Assembly: GCF_013343715.1 (NCBI RefSeq)
Contig: NZ_JABUNR010000015.1
Location: 1 to 64,000, forward strand
From: Mesobacillus harenae
Lineage (GTDB): Bacteria; Bacillota; Bacilli; Bacillales; Cytobacillaceae
Length of the DNA: 64,000 bases
Direction: 5' to 3'
This document shows, piece by piece, positions 40,487 through 48,753 of this stretch. How positions within the stretch are numbered: position 1 is the first letter of the stretch; each line of letters begins with the position of its first letter. Below the pieces are notes generated by a model, which was given only the letters and a program-made list of their open reading frames with translations, searched no databases and was not told where the DNA came from. The translations under genes were made by a program, and so were the position numbers.

Positions 40487-42094
40487 ATGATGTCTTTATA
40501 TACGTATCCTTATCGGTCACAGCGTATGGCAACTGTAGCTCGCAATGGGATGGTGGCGACGTCGCAGCCGCTTGCTGCCCAAGCGGGACTAGATATTTTA
40601 AAGAAGGGCGGCAATGCAGTGGACGCTGCGATTGCAACAGCAGCCTGCCTGACGGTCGTTGAACCAACGTCAAACGGAATCGGCGGAGACTCCTTTGCCC
40701 TCGTTTGGATGAAGGACAAGCTTTATGGACTAAATGGAAACGGCCCTGCGCCTCAATCCATTTCAATAGAAAAAGTGAAACAGCTAGGATATGAAACAAT
40801 GCCGATTAACGGCTGGATTCCGGTTACCGTCCCAGGAGTTCCATCAGCATGGGCAGAGCTTTCCAAGCGCTTTGGTAAACTGTCGCTGACCGAAGTTCTT
40901 GAGCCGGCGATTAACTATGCACAAAATGGCTTCCCGCTATCTCCGACTCTCGCAAAATATTGGAATGAGGCATATCGAAAAAATAAGAGCCGCCTTCAGG
41001 GATCTGAATTTGAGGAATGGTTCAAGGTATTTGCTCCCGACGGAAAGGCACCCCAAGCAGGTGAGATGTGGAAGGCAGAAGACCATGCAAATACCCTCGC
41101 TGAGATTGCTGAAACAAATGCAGAAAGCTTTTATCGAGGAGCCTTGGCGGACCAAATCATTGCTGCTTCACAAGCTGCCAGTGGATTTTTAGCTAAAAAA
41201 GACTTGGAAGCTTACAAGGCAGAATGGGTGGACCCGATTTCCGTTCATTATCGTGGCTATGATGTTTGGGAAATCCCCCCGAGTGGCCAGGGAATTGTTG
41301 CATTGATGGCTTTAAATATTTTAAAAGGATACGAGTTTACTCATCGAGAGGATGCAGGTTCGCTTCATCTCCAGTTGGAAGCAATGAAGCAGGCATTTAC
41401 GGACGGAAAAGCGTACATAACCGATCCGGCAAATATGACAGTAAATGTGGCCGACCTTCTATCGGAAGAATACGCAGAAAAAAACCGCGCCAAAATCACA
41501 GCGGAAGCCCGTATGCCAGCACCGGGCACCCTGCCTAAGGGAGGCACAGTGTACCTTGCCACAGCCGATGGAGATGGGAACATGGTCTCTTTTATCCAGA
41601 GCAACTACATGGATTTCGGTTCGGGCATTGTTGTACCGGGGACGGGAATTAACCTGCAGAACCGCGGCCATGATTTCTCGCTAGATCCCACCCATGAAAA
41701 CGCCCTGGCCCCCGGTAAGAAAACGTACCATACTATCATCCCCGGCTTTTTAACCAAAGACGGACAGGCTGTTGGGCCATTTGGCGTCATGGGTGGTTAT
41801 ATGCAGCCGCAGGGCCATGTTCAAGTTGTGATGAATATGATTGATTTTAACCTAAACCCCCAGGCAGCCCTTGATGCACCAAGGTGGCGTTGGCTTGAAG
41901 ACAAGAGTGTTGAAGTCGAACACACCTTTCCAAACCATCTAGTGAAAGAGCTCGCAAGCCGCGGACATGAGATGAAAATCGCTGTCGAGTCTGAGAGCTT
42001 CGGCCGTGGCCAAATCATTACCCGCAATCCAGAATCCGGCGTCCTTATCGGAGGAACCGAGCCGCGCACCGACGGAACAATTGCCAGCTGGTAG
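40487..42094 (+). CDS. Gamma-glutamyltransferase family protein (YwrD-like)
   Basis: 535-residue Ntn-hydrolase of the GGT family, which cleaves or transfers gamma-glutamyl groups and matures by self-cleavage. The expected new N-terminus is the Thr in KGGTVYLATADGDGNMV (about residues 345-361), and the small-subunit motif NYMDFGSGIVVPGTGINLQN follows. No signal peptide is seen, so it is probably cytoplasmic like YwrD, unlike the secreted Ggt. ATG at 40487 or 40490, behind AGGGGGAG. The gene is bracketed by two 146-bp direct repeats, and its stop TAG lies at the edge of the right copy. Confidence 0.9.
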   Translation: MMSLYTYPYRSQRMATVARNGMVATSQPLAAQAGLDILKKGGNAVDAAIATAACLTVVEPTSNGIGGDSFALVWMKDKLYGLNGNGPAPQSISIEKVKQLGYETMPINGWIPVTVPGVPSAWAELSKRFGKLSLTEVLEPAINYAQNGFPLSPTLAKYWNEAYRKNKSRLQGSEFEEWFKVFAPDGKAPQAGEMWKAEDHANTLAEIAETNAESFYRGALADQIIAASQAASGFLAKKDLEAYKAEWVDPISVHYRGYDVWEIPPSGQGIVALMALNILKGYEFTHREDAGSLHLQLEAMKQAFTDGKAYITDPANMTVNVADLLSEEYAEKNRAKITAEARMPAPGTLPKGGTVYLATADGDGNMVSFIQSNYMDFGSGIVVPGTGINLQNRGHDFSLDPTHENALAPGKKTYHTIIPGFLTKDGQAVGPFGVMGGYMQPQGHVQVVMNMIDFNLNPQAALDAPRWRWLEDKSVEVEHTFPNHLVKELASRGHEMKIAVESESFGRGQIITRNPESGVLIGGTEPRTDGTIASW

Positions 42095-42238
42095 GTGACA
42101 GGCACCATCCATTAAACTGGAAATTAAGAGCATAAAAGGCACCATTCAGTTCACTGAATGGTGCCTTTTTCCTTTCATAGCACGGAAACTAAAAGGGTGA
42201 CAGGCACCTCCCAATTATTTGGGAGGTGCCTGTCACCC
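42093..42238. repeat. 146-bp composite repeat, copy B (right of the ggt-like gene)
   Basis: Same orientation and layout as 40282-40427: half-palindrome from 42093, hairpin GGCACCATTCAG/CTGAATGGTGCC (42138-42149 and 42154-42165), and a perfect 20-bp palindrome GGGTGACAGGCACCTCCCAA (42195-42214) with its complement (42219-42238). At its right end GTCACCCATTCTTT is repeated in tandem (42232-42245 and 42246-42259). It should act as a terminator in both directions, also for the convergent LCP gene. Confidence 0.92.
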
Positions 42239-42262
42239 ATTCTTTGTCACCCATTCTTTTAT

Positions 42263-43180
42263 CTATTCTAACTCCAAATGTGTTCGAAATTCTTCTGTGA
42301 AGCCTGACAGCTCGCTTTCGTCGGGGAAATAATACCACAAATCCCCAACATAGCCTCCATCACCTTTTTGGAATTGAAGCTGGTCGATGTTTCGGACATT
42401 CCGGTAGCTGCTTTGGATATCGACCATTTCCTGAAAAGTAAGATTAGTTTCGACCGCGGTTCCGAGTGCTTTGAAAATGCCATCATAGTTCCATAATGAG
42501 CTAATGCTGGCCCCTTCTTCAACAATTGCCTCAAGGATAAGCTTTTGCCGAAGCTGGCGTCCGAAGTCACCGCGCGGGTCCTCATAGCGAATTCTCGAAA
42601 ATACGAGTGCCTCATCCCCGCTCAAGGTAATTTCGCCCTCCTGGAAAGTATGGCTCCCATGGAACAGGTTCATATCATTATCAACTGTCACCCCGCCGAC
42701 TGCGTCGATGATCCCTTTGAAGCCTTCCATATTAATTTTTACATAATAATCGATCGGCACCTTTAAAAAATGTTCCACCGTATCGAGTGCCATTTCCGCA
42801 CCGCCGTATGCAAACGCATGGTTTATTTTTTCCACCGTGCCATGCCCGATAATATCCGTTCTTGTATCTCGAGGTATGCTAAGCATCTTGATCGACTGGT
42901 CGGATGGGTTTACCGATAGGACGATCATTGTGTCAGACCGGCCGCTGTCATTCTCCCGTTCGTCAACCCCTAGCAGGAGCACGGAAAATGGCTCCTGATC
43001 CGCAAGTGAAATCGCCTGTGCCCGGTGCTCAGACTTCCTGTCGACGGGCTTATGCATATCATTTACTGCGCTGGATAACGAATAGTAGACGGAAAAGGCA
43101 TAGGCCCCAATTCCCGCTATCAGTATAAAAAGCGTATATACGGCCAAGCGTATATATTTTTTGCGGTTGCCTGTTTTCAA
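42263..43180 (-). CDS. LytR-CpsA-Psr (LCP) family protein
   Basis: 305 residues, minus strand. An N-terminal membrane helix (about 10-32) places the LCP domain (about 62-215) outside the cell. LCP enzymes transfer wall teichoic acid or other glycopolymers from undecaprenyl carriers to peptidoglycan. Typical segments are VLLLGVDERENDSGRSDTM, SIPRDTRTDI, KINHAFAYGG and EALVFSRIRYEDPRGDFGR with conserved Arg residues that bind the pyrophosphate. Closest in type to TagU/TagV/LytR of B. subtilis; which one is not clear. It converges on the ggt-like gene. Confidence 0.9.
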   Translation of the reverse strand: MKTGNRKKYIRLAVYTLFILIAGIGAYAFSVYYSLSSAVNDMHKPVDRKSEHRAQAISLADQEPFSVLLLGVDERENDSGRSDTMIVLSVNPSDQSIKMLSIPRDTRTDIIGHGTVEKINHAFAYGGAEMALDTVEHFLKVPIDYYVKINMEGFKGIIDAVGGVTVDNDMNLFHGSHTFQEGEITLSGDEALVFSRIRYEDPRGDFGRQLRQKLILEAIVEEGASISSLWNYDGIFKALGTAVETNLTFQEMVDIQSSYRNVRNIDQLQFQKGDGGYVGDLWYYFPDESELSGFTEEFRTHLELE

Positions 43181-43455
43181 ATAAATCCCCCTAGTCCCAA
43201 AAGCTCTTTTTCTCTAAATATTTAGACGAAAGGCAGGAGGATTAAGTTACAGACCATGAAAATACCCTATATTTTAAATGCTAAGAATATCTCCGAATAC
43301 AATAATATTTCTACTATCACCCTGATGTAAATTATCAGAGACATTTTTTAAAAAGCCAAAACTTTTCGACAATATAAATCCACTCATACCAAGGAATAAG
43401 GCCAATAAAAAGGCCAATTCGACAAATATTTAAAAAATTTAGTTTTATCTACCTA

Positions 43456-43484
43456 TTGACCGGACAGTATGTTCCATAGATAAT
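43456..43484 (+). promoter_or_regulatory. Sigma-A promoter of the symporter operon
   Basis: TTGACC (43456-43461), 17-bp spacer, GATAAT (43479-43484). It lies in the 410-bp divergent region between the LCP gene and the symporter operon and is followed within 20 bp by a terminator-like hairpin. The region 43181-43455 is AT-rich with no gene that I can support. Confidence 0.55.
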
Positions 43485-43502
43485 AAAAAAATAAATTTTC
43501 TA

Positions 43503-43542
43503 AAGACTTAGCAAATTAAGCCAGTCTTGCGAGTCTTTTTTT
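43503..43542 (+). terminator. Terminator-like hairpin in the leader of the symporter operon
   Basis: AAGACT+GCAA (43503-43508, 43511-43514) pairs with TTGC+AGTCTT (43527-43530, 43532-43537), followed by a run of seven T. No upstream gene on this strand needs a terminator here. Its place between promoter and first gene suggests transcription attenuation. Confidence 0.5.
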
Positions 43543-43553
43543 ATCTTAGTTAA

Positions 43554-43567
43554 TGATAACGCTTACA
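43554..43567 (+). promoter_or_regulatory. Candidate CcpA cre site of the symporter operon
   Basis: TGATAACGCTTACA matches the consensus TGWNANCGNTNWCA at every fixed position. It lies downstream of the promoter, where CcpA would block elongation, consistent with carbon catabolite repression of an organic-acid transporter. Confidence 0.6.
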
Positions 43568-43589
43568 AACACCAAAGGGGGTGGCAAAC

Positions 43590-43772
43590 TTGTCCGTATT
43601 TTATCTCATCTTGCTGATTACAGCCGTCAGCATGATTTTATGCCTCAGAAAAAAAAGAGCCATTTATCTAACGATTCCAGTCTTCTCGATCCTCCTTTAT
43701 TTTATCGTCCAGGTTGCAATGGTACCCGCGCCGTTTATGGATACGGTCAGATTCATTTTTAGTCTAGTTTAA
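43590..43772 (+). CDS. Small two-helix membrane protein at the head of the symporter operon
   Basis: 60 residues with two hydrophobic segments (about 2-18 and 25-45) separated by LRKKRA. Starts at TTG (43590) behind an unusually strong AAAGGGGGTGG (43574-43584). I do not recognise a family. Its position as first gene ahead of the DUF4212/symporter pair suggests an accessory or assembly role, which is inference. Confidence 0.6.
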   Translation: MSVFYLILLITAVSMILCLRKKRAIYLTIPVFSILLYFIVQVAMVPAPFMDTVRFIFSLV

Positions 43773-43873
43773 CTTCCGTTTAGAATTGCCGAATGGCAAA
43801 TCTATAAAATGAACTCTCAAAAAGGGGGGCCGAATCCGGAAAGCACTAAATTTATTTTAAAAGGGGTGGAAGT

Positions 43874-44176
43874 GTGAAAAAGATTGATAAAAGTGTTGCA
43901 GACCAGTATTTCCGAGAAAAAAACCGCTTTATGATCCTTTACTTTGTTATTTGGTTTATTGTTTCCTACGGTGCCGTACTGTTTGCTGAGACATTGAGCA
44001 ACATTACGATTAATGGGTTCCCGTTCCACTATTTTATGGGAGCACAGGGTGCGGTGCTGACCTTTATTATCCTGCTGTTTGTCAATGCCAAGGTGAGCGA
44101 CCGGATTGACAAGAAATATGGAATTGATGAAGCAGAAAACGTCAAACTCAGCCAGGGCAAAACAGTCGATCACTAA
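43874..44176 (+). CDS. Sodium/solute symporter small subunit (DUF4212)
   Basis: 100-residue membrane protein with two helices (about 18-40 and 52-75) joined by NITINGFPFHYFMGAQG and ending DRIDKKYGIDE, features of the DUF4212 small subunit that accompanies VC_2705-type symporters. It most likely forms a complex with the large subunit encoded next. ATG at 43874 behind AAAGGGGTGG. Confidence 0.85.
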   Translation: MKKIDKSVADQYFREKNRFMILYFVIWFIVSYGAVLFAETLSNITINGFPFHYFMGAQGAVLTFIILLFVNAKVSDRIDKKYGIDEAENVKLSQGKTVDH

Positions 44177-44278
44177 TCTAAAAATGAGGGAAGCTTTTCG
44201 TTGGGGATTTTTTAAAAATTTCGAGGGTCTGCCTTCAAAGAGAATGGTGAACAGAACGGCTAGTAAAGGGGGAGAAAC

Positions 44279-45949
44279 ATGGATACACAATTTTTGGTCT
44301 CATTATCAATTATTCTAGCAACCTTTGGATTATATATAGGAATAGCCATTTACAATAAAGCGAAAGAAACCTCGGATTTCTACGTAGCAGGGCGCGGAGT
44401 TCCGCCGATTTTTAACGGAATGGCGATTGGTGCTGACTGGATGAGTGCCGCATCCTTTATCGGGATGGCCGGGACAATCATGCTGCTTGGCTACGATGGT
44501 CTCGCCTATATTATGGGCTGGACGGGCGGCTACTTGCTGCTGACTTTCCTGCTCGCGCCTCAGCTTCGAAAGTATGGCCGCTATACGGTTCCAGAGTTTA
44601 TCGGGGATCGTTATAACAGCCACCCTGCTCGTGTTATTGCCGCACTTTGTACAATTATTATTTCGTTTACCTATTCTATCGGCCAGCTCTCAGGGTCAGG
44701 CGTTGTTATCGGCCGTTTATTTGAAATTGATGCAAGGCTTGGCACGATGATCGGGGTTGTCTTGATTGCCTTTTATGCCGCATTCGGCGGAATGAAGGGG
44801 ATTACCTGGACACAGGTAGCCCAGTACTCGATTTTAATTATTGCCTACCTAATTCCCGTTATTTTTATGAGCTTGCAAATAACGAATAATCCGGCTCCAT
44901 GGCTTTCTTATGGAGCGCTTGTCGGGCAAATGGGCGAGCTTGATAGGGAGCTCGGGATCTCAGAATACTTTGCACCGTTTACAAACGGGACAAAATGGCA
45001 GTTTCTCGCTTTAATGTTCACGCTGATGTGCGGTACAGCTGGACTTCCGCACGTGATTGTCCGTTTCTATACCGTTTCAACGATGAAGGCAGCACGCTGG
45101 TCAGGTGCCTGGGCCCTTCTGTTTATCGGTTTGCTTTACCTGTCAGCACCTGCATATGCAGCGTTCTCAAGATTTATTTTAATGACCAAGGTGGCGGGCC
45201 AGAGGATTACCGAGCTGCCAGCCTGGACAACGACCTGGGTCGATACGGGAAAACTTACGGTTGCGGATAATAATAATGATGGAATTTTACAATGGAGTGA
45301 ATTAATTATCTCCAATGATATCGTCGTTATGGCAACACCGGAAATCGCAAACCTTGGTACATTCGTTATTGGTTTGGTGGCTGCAGGTGCCATGGCTGCT
45401 GCCTTATCTACAGCAGGCGGGTTGATGATCTCAATTTCATCCTCATTTGCGCATGATATTTATTACCGAGTCATGAGACCTAATGCGACCGAGAAAAAAC
45501 GCTTGTCCGTTGCACGCTGGTCGATTGTTTTGGCAACACTTTTTGCAGGGTTAATTGCTCTTAATCCTCCAGGAGCGATCACGCAGATTGTCGCCTGGGC
45601 ATTCGCGCTTGCAACAGGAACCTTCTTTCCGGCCCTCGTGCTCGGAGTCTGGTGGAAGCGTTCGAACGCGCAAGGAGTTATTGCCGGCTTGTTAGTTGGT
45701 CTAACTGTTACACTCTCCTACATTTTTGCAGCAAAATATGGCGGCTTCACCGTTTTAGGTATCATTGACACAGGTGCCGGTGTCTTTGGAGCTGCAGCGG
45801 CAATCATAGCCAACGTGGTGGTATCACTTGCCACACCTGCACCTTCACAAAAAATCCAGGAGGAAGTTATGGACCTGCGCTATCCGGAGCAAATGGTCTA
45901 TAAGGACGGCGAAGTTTGGATGAATGAAGATGGAAACAAATCAATCTAA
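44279..45949 (+). CDS. Sodium:solute symporter, VC_2705/acetate-transporter type
   Basis: 556-residue SSS-family permease with about 13 helices. Typical segments are YVAGRGVPPIFNGMAIGADWMSAASF, YTVPEFIGDRY and the LeuT-fold region AAALSTAGGLMISISSSFAHD. The partner subunit and related ActP permeases suggest monocarboxylate uptake (acetate, pyruvate or similar); the substrate is inferred. An EF-hand-like loop DNNNDGILQWSE (residues 330-341) lies in an inter-helix loop, with acidic residues at positions 1, 5 and 12. ATG at 44279 behind AAAGGGGGAG. The 3' end overlaps the next gene. Confidence 0.92.
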   Translation: MDTQFLVSLSIILATFGLYIGIAIYNKAKETSDFYVAGRGVPPIFNGMAIGADWMSAASFIGMAGTIMLLGYDGLAYIMGWTGGYLLLTFLLAPQLRKYGRYTVPEFIGDRYNSHPARVIAALCTIIISFTYSIGQLSGSGVVIGRLFEIDARLGTMIGVVLIAFYAAFGGMKGITWTQVAQYSILIIAYLIPVIFMSLQITNNPAPWLSYGALVGQMGELDRELGISEYFAPFTNGTKWQFLALMFTLMCGTAGLPHVIVRFYTVSTMKAARWSGAWALLFIGLLYLSAPAYAAFSRFILMTKVAGQRITELPAWTTTWVDTGKLTVADNNNDGILQWSELIISNDIVVMATPEIANLGTFVIGLVAAGAMAAALSTAGGLMISISSSFAHDIYYRVMRPNATEKKRLSVARWSIVLATLFAGLIALNPPGAITQIVAWAFALATGTFFPALVLGVWWKRSNAQGVIAGLLVGLTVTLSYIFAAKYGGFTVLGIIDTGAGVFGAAAAIIANVVVSLATPAPSQKIQEEVMDLRYPEQMVYKDGEVWMNEDGNKSI

Positions 45950-47951
45950 AAAATTGCTGGAGGCTGTGCGGGTTCACCCCTTTTTCGCAGGGGTGGACGA
46001 GAGCACGGCTTTTTCCCTTATAAAAGAATGCCAGGAACGAAGCTATCATAAAGGGCAAACGATGCTCAAATCTGATACCCCGCGCCAGGGCTTGTTTTTA
46101 GTATTAGAGGGGATAGCAGAAGTTTATGTAAAAAATGACCACAGCGGGCAGCCGGAAGTGCTCGAAGTTATTCAAAAAGGCGAATTAATTGGATTCTCCA
46201 GTTTGGCTGGTTTTTTGGCAGGAGCAGGCAAAATAAGCCATCCAGATGAAAGCTCAGCATCTCAATCAGTTCATCAGAACCATGCCCAGCTCGATGAGGG
46301 GAAACAACTGCAGGCCAACAACCGGCTGCCGGAAAAGGGAAGATTACAAGCCAAGGGCCAGGTTACGGTAGAGGTCAGGGCGGCTGAACCGGTAAAAGTT
46401 TTATTCATTCCATTCGAGACCATCGCAAAACGTTGGGACGATCCCAAAGTCCATGATTATTTATTGAGTGAAATTGCCATCAGAATCAAAGATGTTTATG
46501 GCTCGCTTGCCGAGCAGGTAAAGCTGGCCCGCGGCCTGGGGGAAAAAGAAGCTTTTATGACAAGAGTCCAGGATATCATGTCAAGTGGCGTAATAAACGT
46601 GGCCCCTAGAGCAGCTGTCCAGGATGCAGCTAAAGCGATGAGCAAAGGACGGACTAGTTCAGTGCTTGTAATCGATAATGATGTTTTGGCAGGTATCATA
46701 ACTGAACGGGACATGGTCGAACGGGTCGTTGCTAATGGGCTTCCTATGGATACAGCAGTCCAATCAATAATGACTCCGAACCCTGTAACAATAGCCCGGT
46801 TTGCCTACTTTTATGAAGCGATTTCCGCGATGCTTTTAAATGGAGTGAAGCACTTGCCCGTAACAGATGAAACCGGAATTGTGGGTGTGGTTACGCTTTC
46901 TGACTTATTACGGAAAAAGAATGAAAGTGTTCTGAAAACAATTAGGCGCATTGACCAGGCGGATGAAAGGAATCTTTCACAAGTAAAAGTTGCGATTTAT
47001 GATATTACAAATACCCTTTTAAAGGAATCTGTTCCTGTTTTCAGCCTGCTGAACATCGTTACAAATCTATATGACAGACTGGTCGAGAGATTGGTAGAGC
47101 TTTCTATTGAAAAGCTAAAAACGCAAGGAGACCATCAGCCGAGCCGTTATGCTTTTTATCAAATGGGCAGCGGCGGACGTGGCGAGCAGTTTATGCTGAC
47201 CGATCAGGACCATTTTCTTGTGTATGAGGAGGTATCAGGGGCAGAAGCCTATTTTACAAAGCTTGGCAAAGAAATAACCGAACAGTTTGCAGCTGCCGGA
47301 TATGCACGGTGTCAGGGACTTATGATGGCTAGCGAAAAAGCCTGGCAGGGTTCTGTAGAACAATGGGAGGGCCGGCTGCGGCAATGGACGGTGCAATCGA
47401 CTAATGATAACTTGCTGCTCGCCCAAAACTTTTTCTCCTATCGGTTTGCAGCTGGAAGCCAAGAGTTAAACGAGCAGTTTGAACAGAATTTGGCTCGTAT
47501 GCTGGAAAGGTCAAGGATATTTCTCTTTAGGCTGGCTCAGCTCGAGAGGAATCATCCTGTACCAGCCCTTGATCAGCCAGTGCGCGCTCTTTTTAAGCTC
47601 CAGCGAAAGACGATTGATATGAAAAAAGAAATCTTATTTCCTTATCACCATAGCCTGCAAATCCTTTCGCTTGCGAATGGCGTCTTATCGGGAACTCCAC
47701 TGGAAAAAATGGACCAGCTTTGTAAAAAGGGTGTTCTCACTAACGGGTTGGCCAGTGATTTAAAAGAGGCTGTCGCTCATATCATGGCGATCTATATGAA
47801 ACTGCGCTGGCCGGGAGCGAAACAGGATGGGAAAATTCCGTCTGTCCTTAACTTTACCAGCCTGACTACGCGCGAAAAGGATGAATTAATCCTGAGCCTG
47901 AGAACAATCAAGGAACTGCAAAGTCTAGCCCTGGCCGAATTTGTTCAATAG
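45930..47951 (+). CDS. cNMP-binding / CBS / DUF294 nucleotidyltransferase-like signalling protein
   Basis: About 673 residues, cytoplasmic. Domains in order: cyclic-nucleotide-binding beta-roll (about 15-175), two CBS domains (about 211-330), a DUF294 putative nucleotidyltransferase domain with GSGGRGEQ and TDQDH (about 413-428), and a DUF294 C-terminal domain (about 530-670). The cNMP domain contains a hydrophilic insert of about 45 residues (about 100-145), unlike usual family members. Such proteins are thought to sense nucleotides and modulate the neighbouring transporter, possibly by nucleotidylylation; this is inferred from GlnD-like motifs. ATG at 45930 or 45924, overlapping the symporter end. 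Confidence 0.88.
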   Translation: METNQSKKLLEAVRVHPFFAGVDESTAFSLIKECQERSYHKGQTMLKSDTPRQGLFLVLEGIAEVYVKNDHSGQPEVLEVIQKGELIGFSSLAGFLAGAGKISHPDESSASQSVHQNHAQLDEGKQLQANNRLPEKGRLQAKGQVTVEVRAAEPVKVLFIPFETIAKRWDDPKVHDYLLSEIAIRIKDVYGSLAEQVKLARGLGEKEAFMTRVQDIMSSGVINVAPRAAVQDAAKAMSKGRTSSVLVIDNDVLAGIITERDMVERVVANGLPMDTAVQSIMTPNPVTIARFAYFYEAISAMLLNGVKHLPVTDETGIVGVVTLSDLLRKKNESVLKTIRRIDQADERNLSQVKVAIYDITNTLLKESVPVFSLLNIVTNLYDRLVERLVELSIEKLKTQGDHQPSRYAFYQMGSGGRGEQFMLTDQDHFLVYEEVSGAEAYFTKLGKEITEQFAAAGYARCQGLMMASEKAWQGSVEQWEGRLRQWTVQSTNDNLLLAQNFFSYRFAAGSQELNEQFEQNLARMLERSRIFLFRLAQLERNHPVPALDQPVRALFKLQRKTIDMKKEILFPYHHSLQILSLANGVLSGTPLEKMDQLCKKGVLTNGLASDLKEAVAHIMAIYMKLRWPGAKQDGKIPSVLNFTSLTTREKDELILSLRTIKELQSLALAEFVQ

Positions 47952-47986
47952 ACTGCATAGGAATACTCCAGCATCGAGGAGGTTTA

Positions 47987-48655
47987 ATGATGATTTTTGG
48001 CCGCAACACCATATCCTGCTCGCTTGCCTATGAAAATATTTCCCTATCAACCCCGATTGATGAACTCACGTTTATTGTATTTGATACGGAAACAACGGGT
48101 TTCCAGGTGGCCAGCTCTGACAGGCTAATAGAAATTGGTGCCGTAACGGTTAAAGGCTTACATGTAAATGAAACTGATATATTCCAAACATTCGTGAACC
48201 CTAACCGACAAATTTCCCGAGAAATAATCGAATTGACCTCAATAACGAATGAGGTTGTCGAAACGGCTCCAAGTTCGAGGTTAGCTATCGAGGAATTCTT
48301 TCAATTTGTCGAGTCAAGGGGAGCGGTATGCCTAGTCGGGCATTACGTTGGTTTTGACCATCTTACCTTTAAAAGTGAGTTGAAACGTGAAAAGCTTGCA
48401 CTCAAAAAGTTTTTCACTATTGATACTCTGGACCTGATTGGGTTTATTGCCCCGTCCTATGATATGCGCGATTTGGAGAGGTACGCGATGGCGTTCGGCA
48501 CAAGAATTTACGATCGTCATAGTGCAATTGGTGATGCAAAAACAGCCGCCTATTTATTCGTTGAACTTCTTGAACAGTTTAAAAACAGAGGTCTTACTAC
48601 ATGGGGTGAGCTGATTAAAGCAACCGACAGCCAGGCAAGGTCGATGCAGTTTTAA
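47987..48655 (+). CDS. DnaQ-like 3'-5' exonuclease (DEDDh)
   Basis: 222-residue exonuclease of the Pol III epsilon type. Motif ExoI is VFDTETTGF (Asp33, Glu35), ExoII lies around GHYVGFDHLTF, and ExoIII is HSAIGDAKTA with the catalytic His and Asp. Last gene of the symporter operon, 35 bp after the DUF294 gene, with AGGAGG just upstream; the start may be the second ATG at 47990. Its regular company with symporter and DUF294 genes suggests hydrolysis of a nucleotide or small RNA signal rather than DNA proofreading; that is inference. Confidence 0.88.
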   Translation: MMIFGRNTISCSLAYENISLSTPIDELTFIVFDTETTGFQVASSDRLIEIGAVTVKGLHVNETDIFQTFVNPNRQISREIIELTSITNEVVETAPSSRLAIEEFFQFVESRGAVCLVGHYVGFDHLTFKSELKREKLALKKFFTIDTLDLIGFIAPSYDMRDLERYAMAFGTRIYDRHSAIGDAKTAAYLFVELLEQFKNRGLTTWGELIKATDSQARSMQF

Positions 48656-48687
48656 GGCTATATTTGGGTGAATTCCGTGCGTTAAAA

Positions 48688-48714
48688 AAGCCAACACTAG
48701 TGGTTGGCTTTTCG
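48688..48714. terminator. Bidirectional terminator between convergent genes
   Basis: AAGCCAAC (48688-48695) pairs with GTTGGCTT (48703-48710); A-run before and T-run after allow termination in both directions, for the exonuclease on the plus strand and the membrane protein on the minus strand. Confidence 0.82.
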
Positions 48715-48753
48715 TATTTACATATTTACTCTATATAAAGAGTGAGTTTGACA

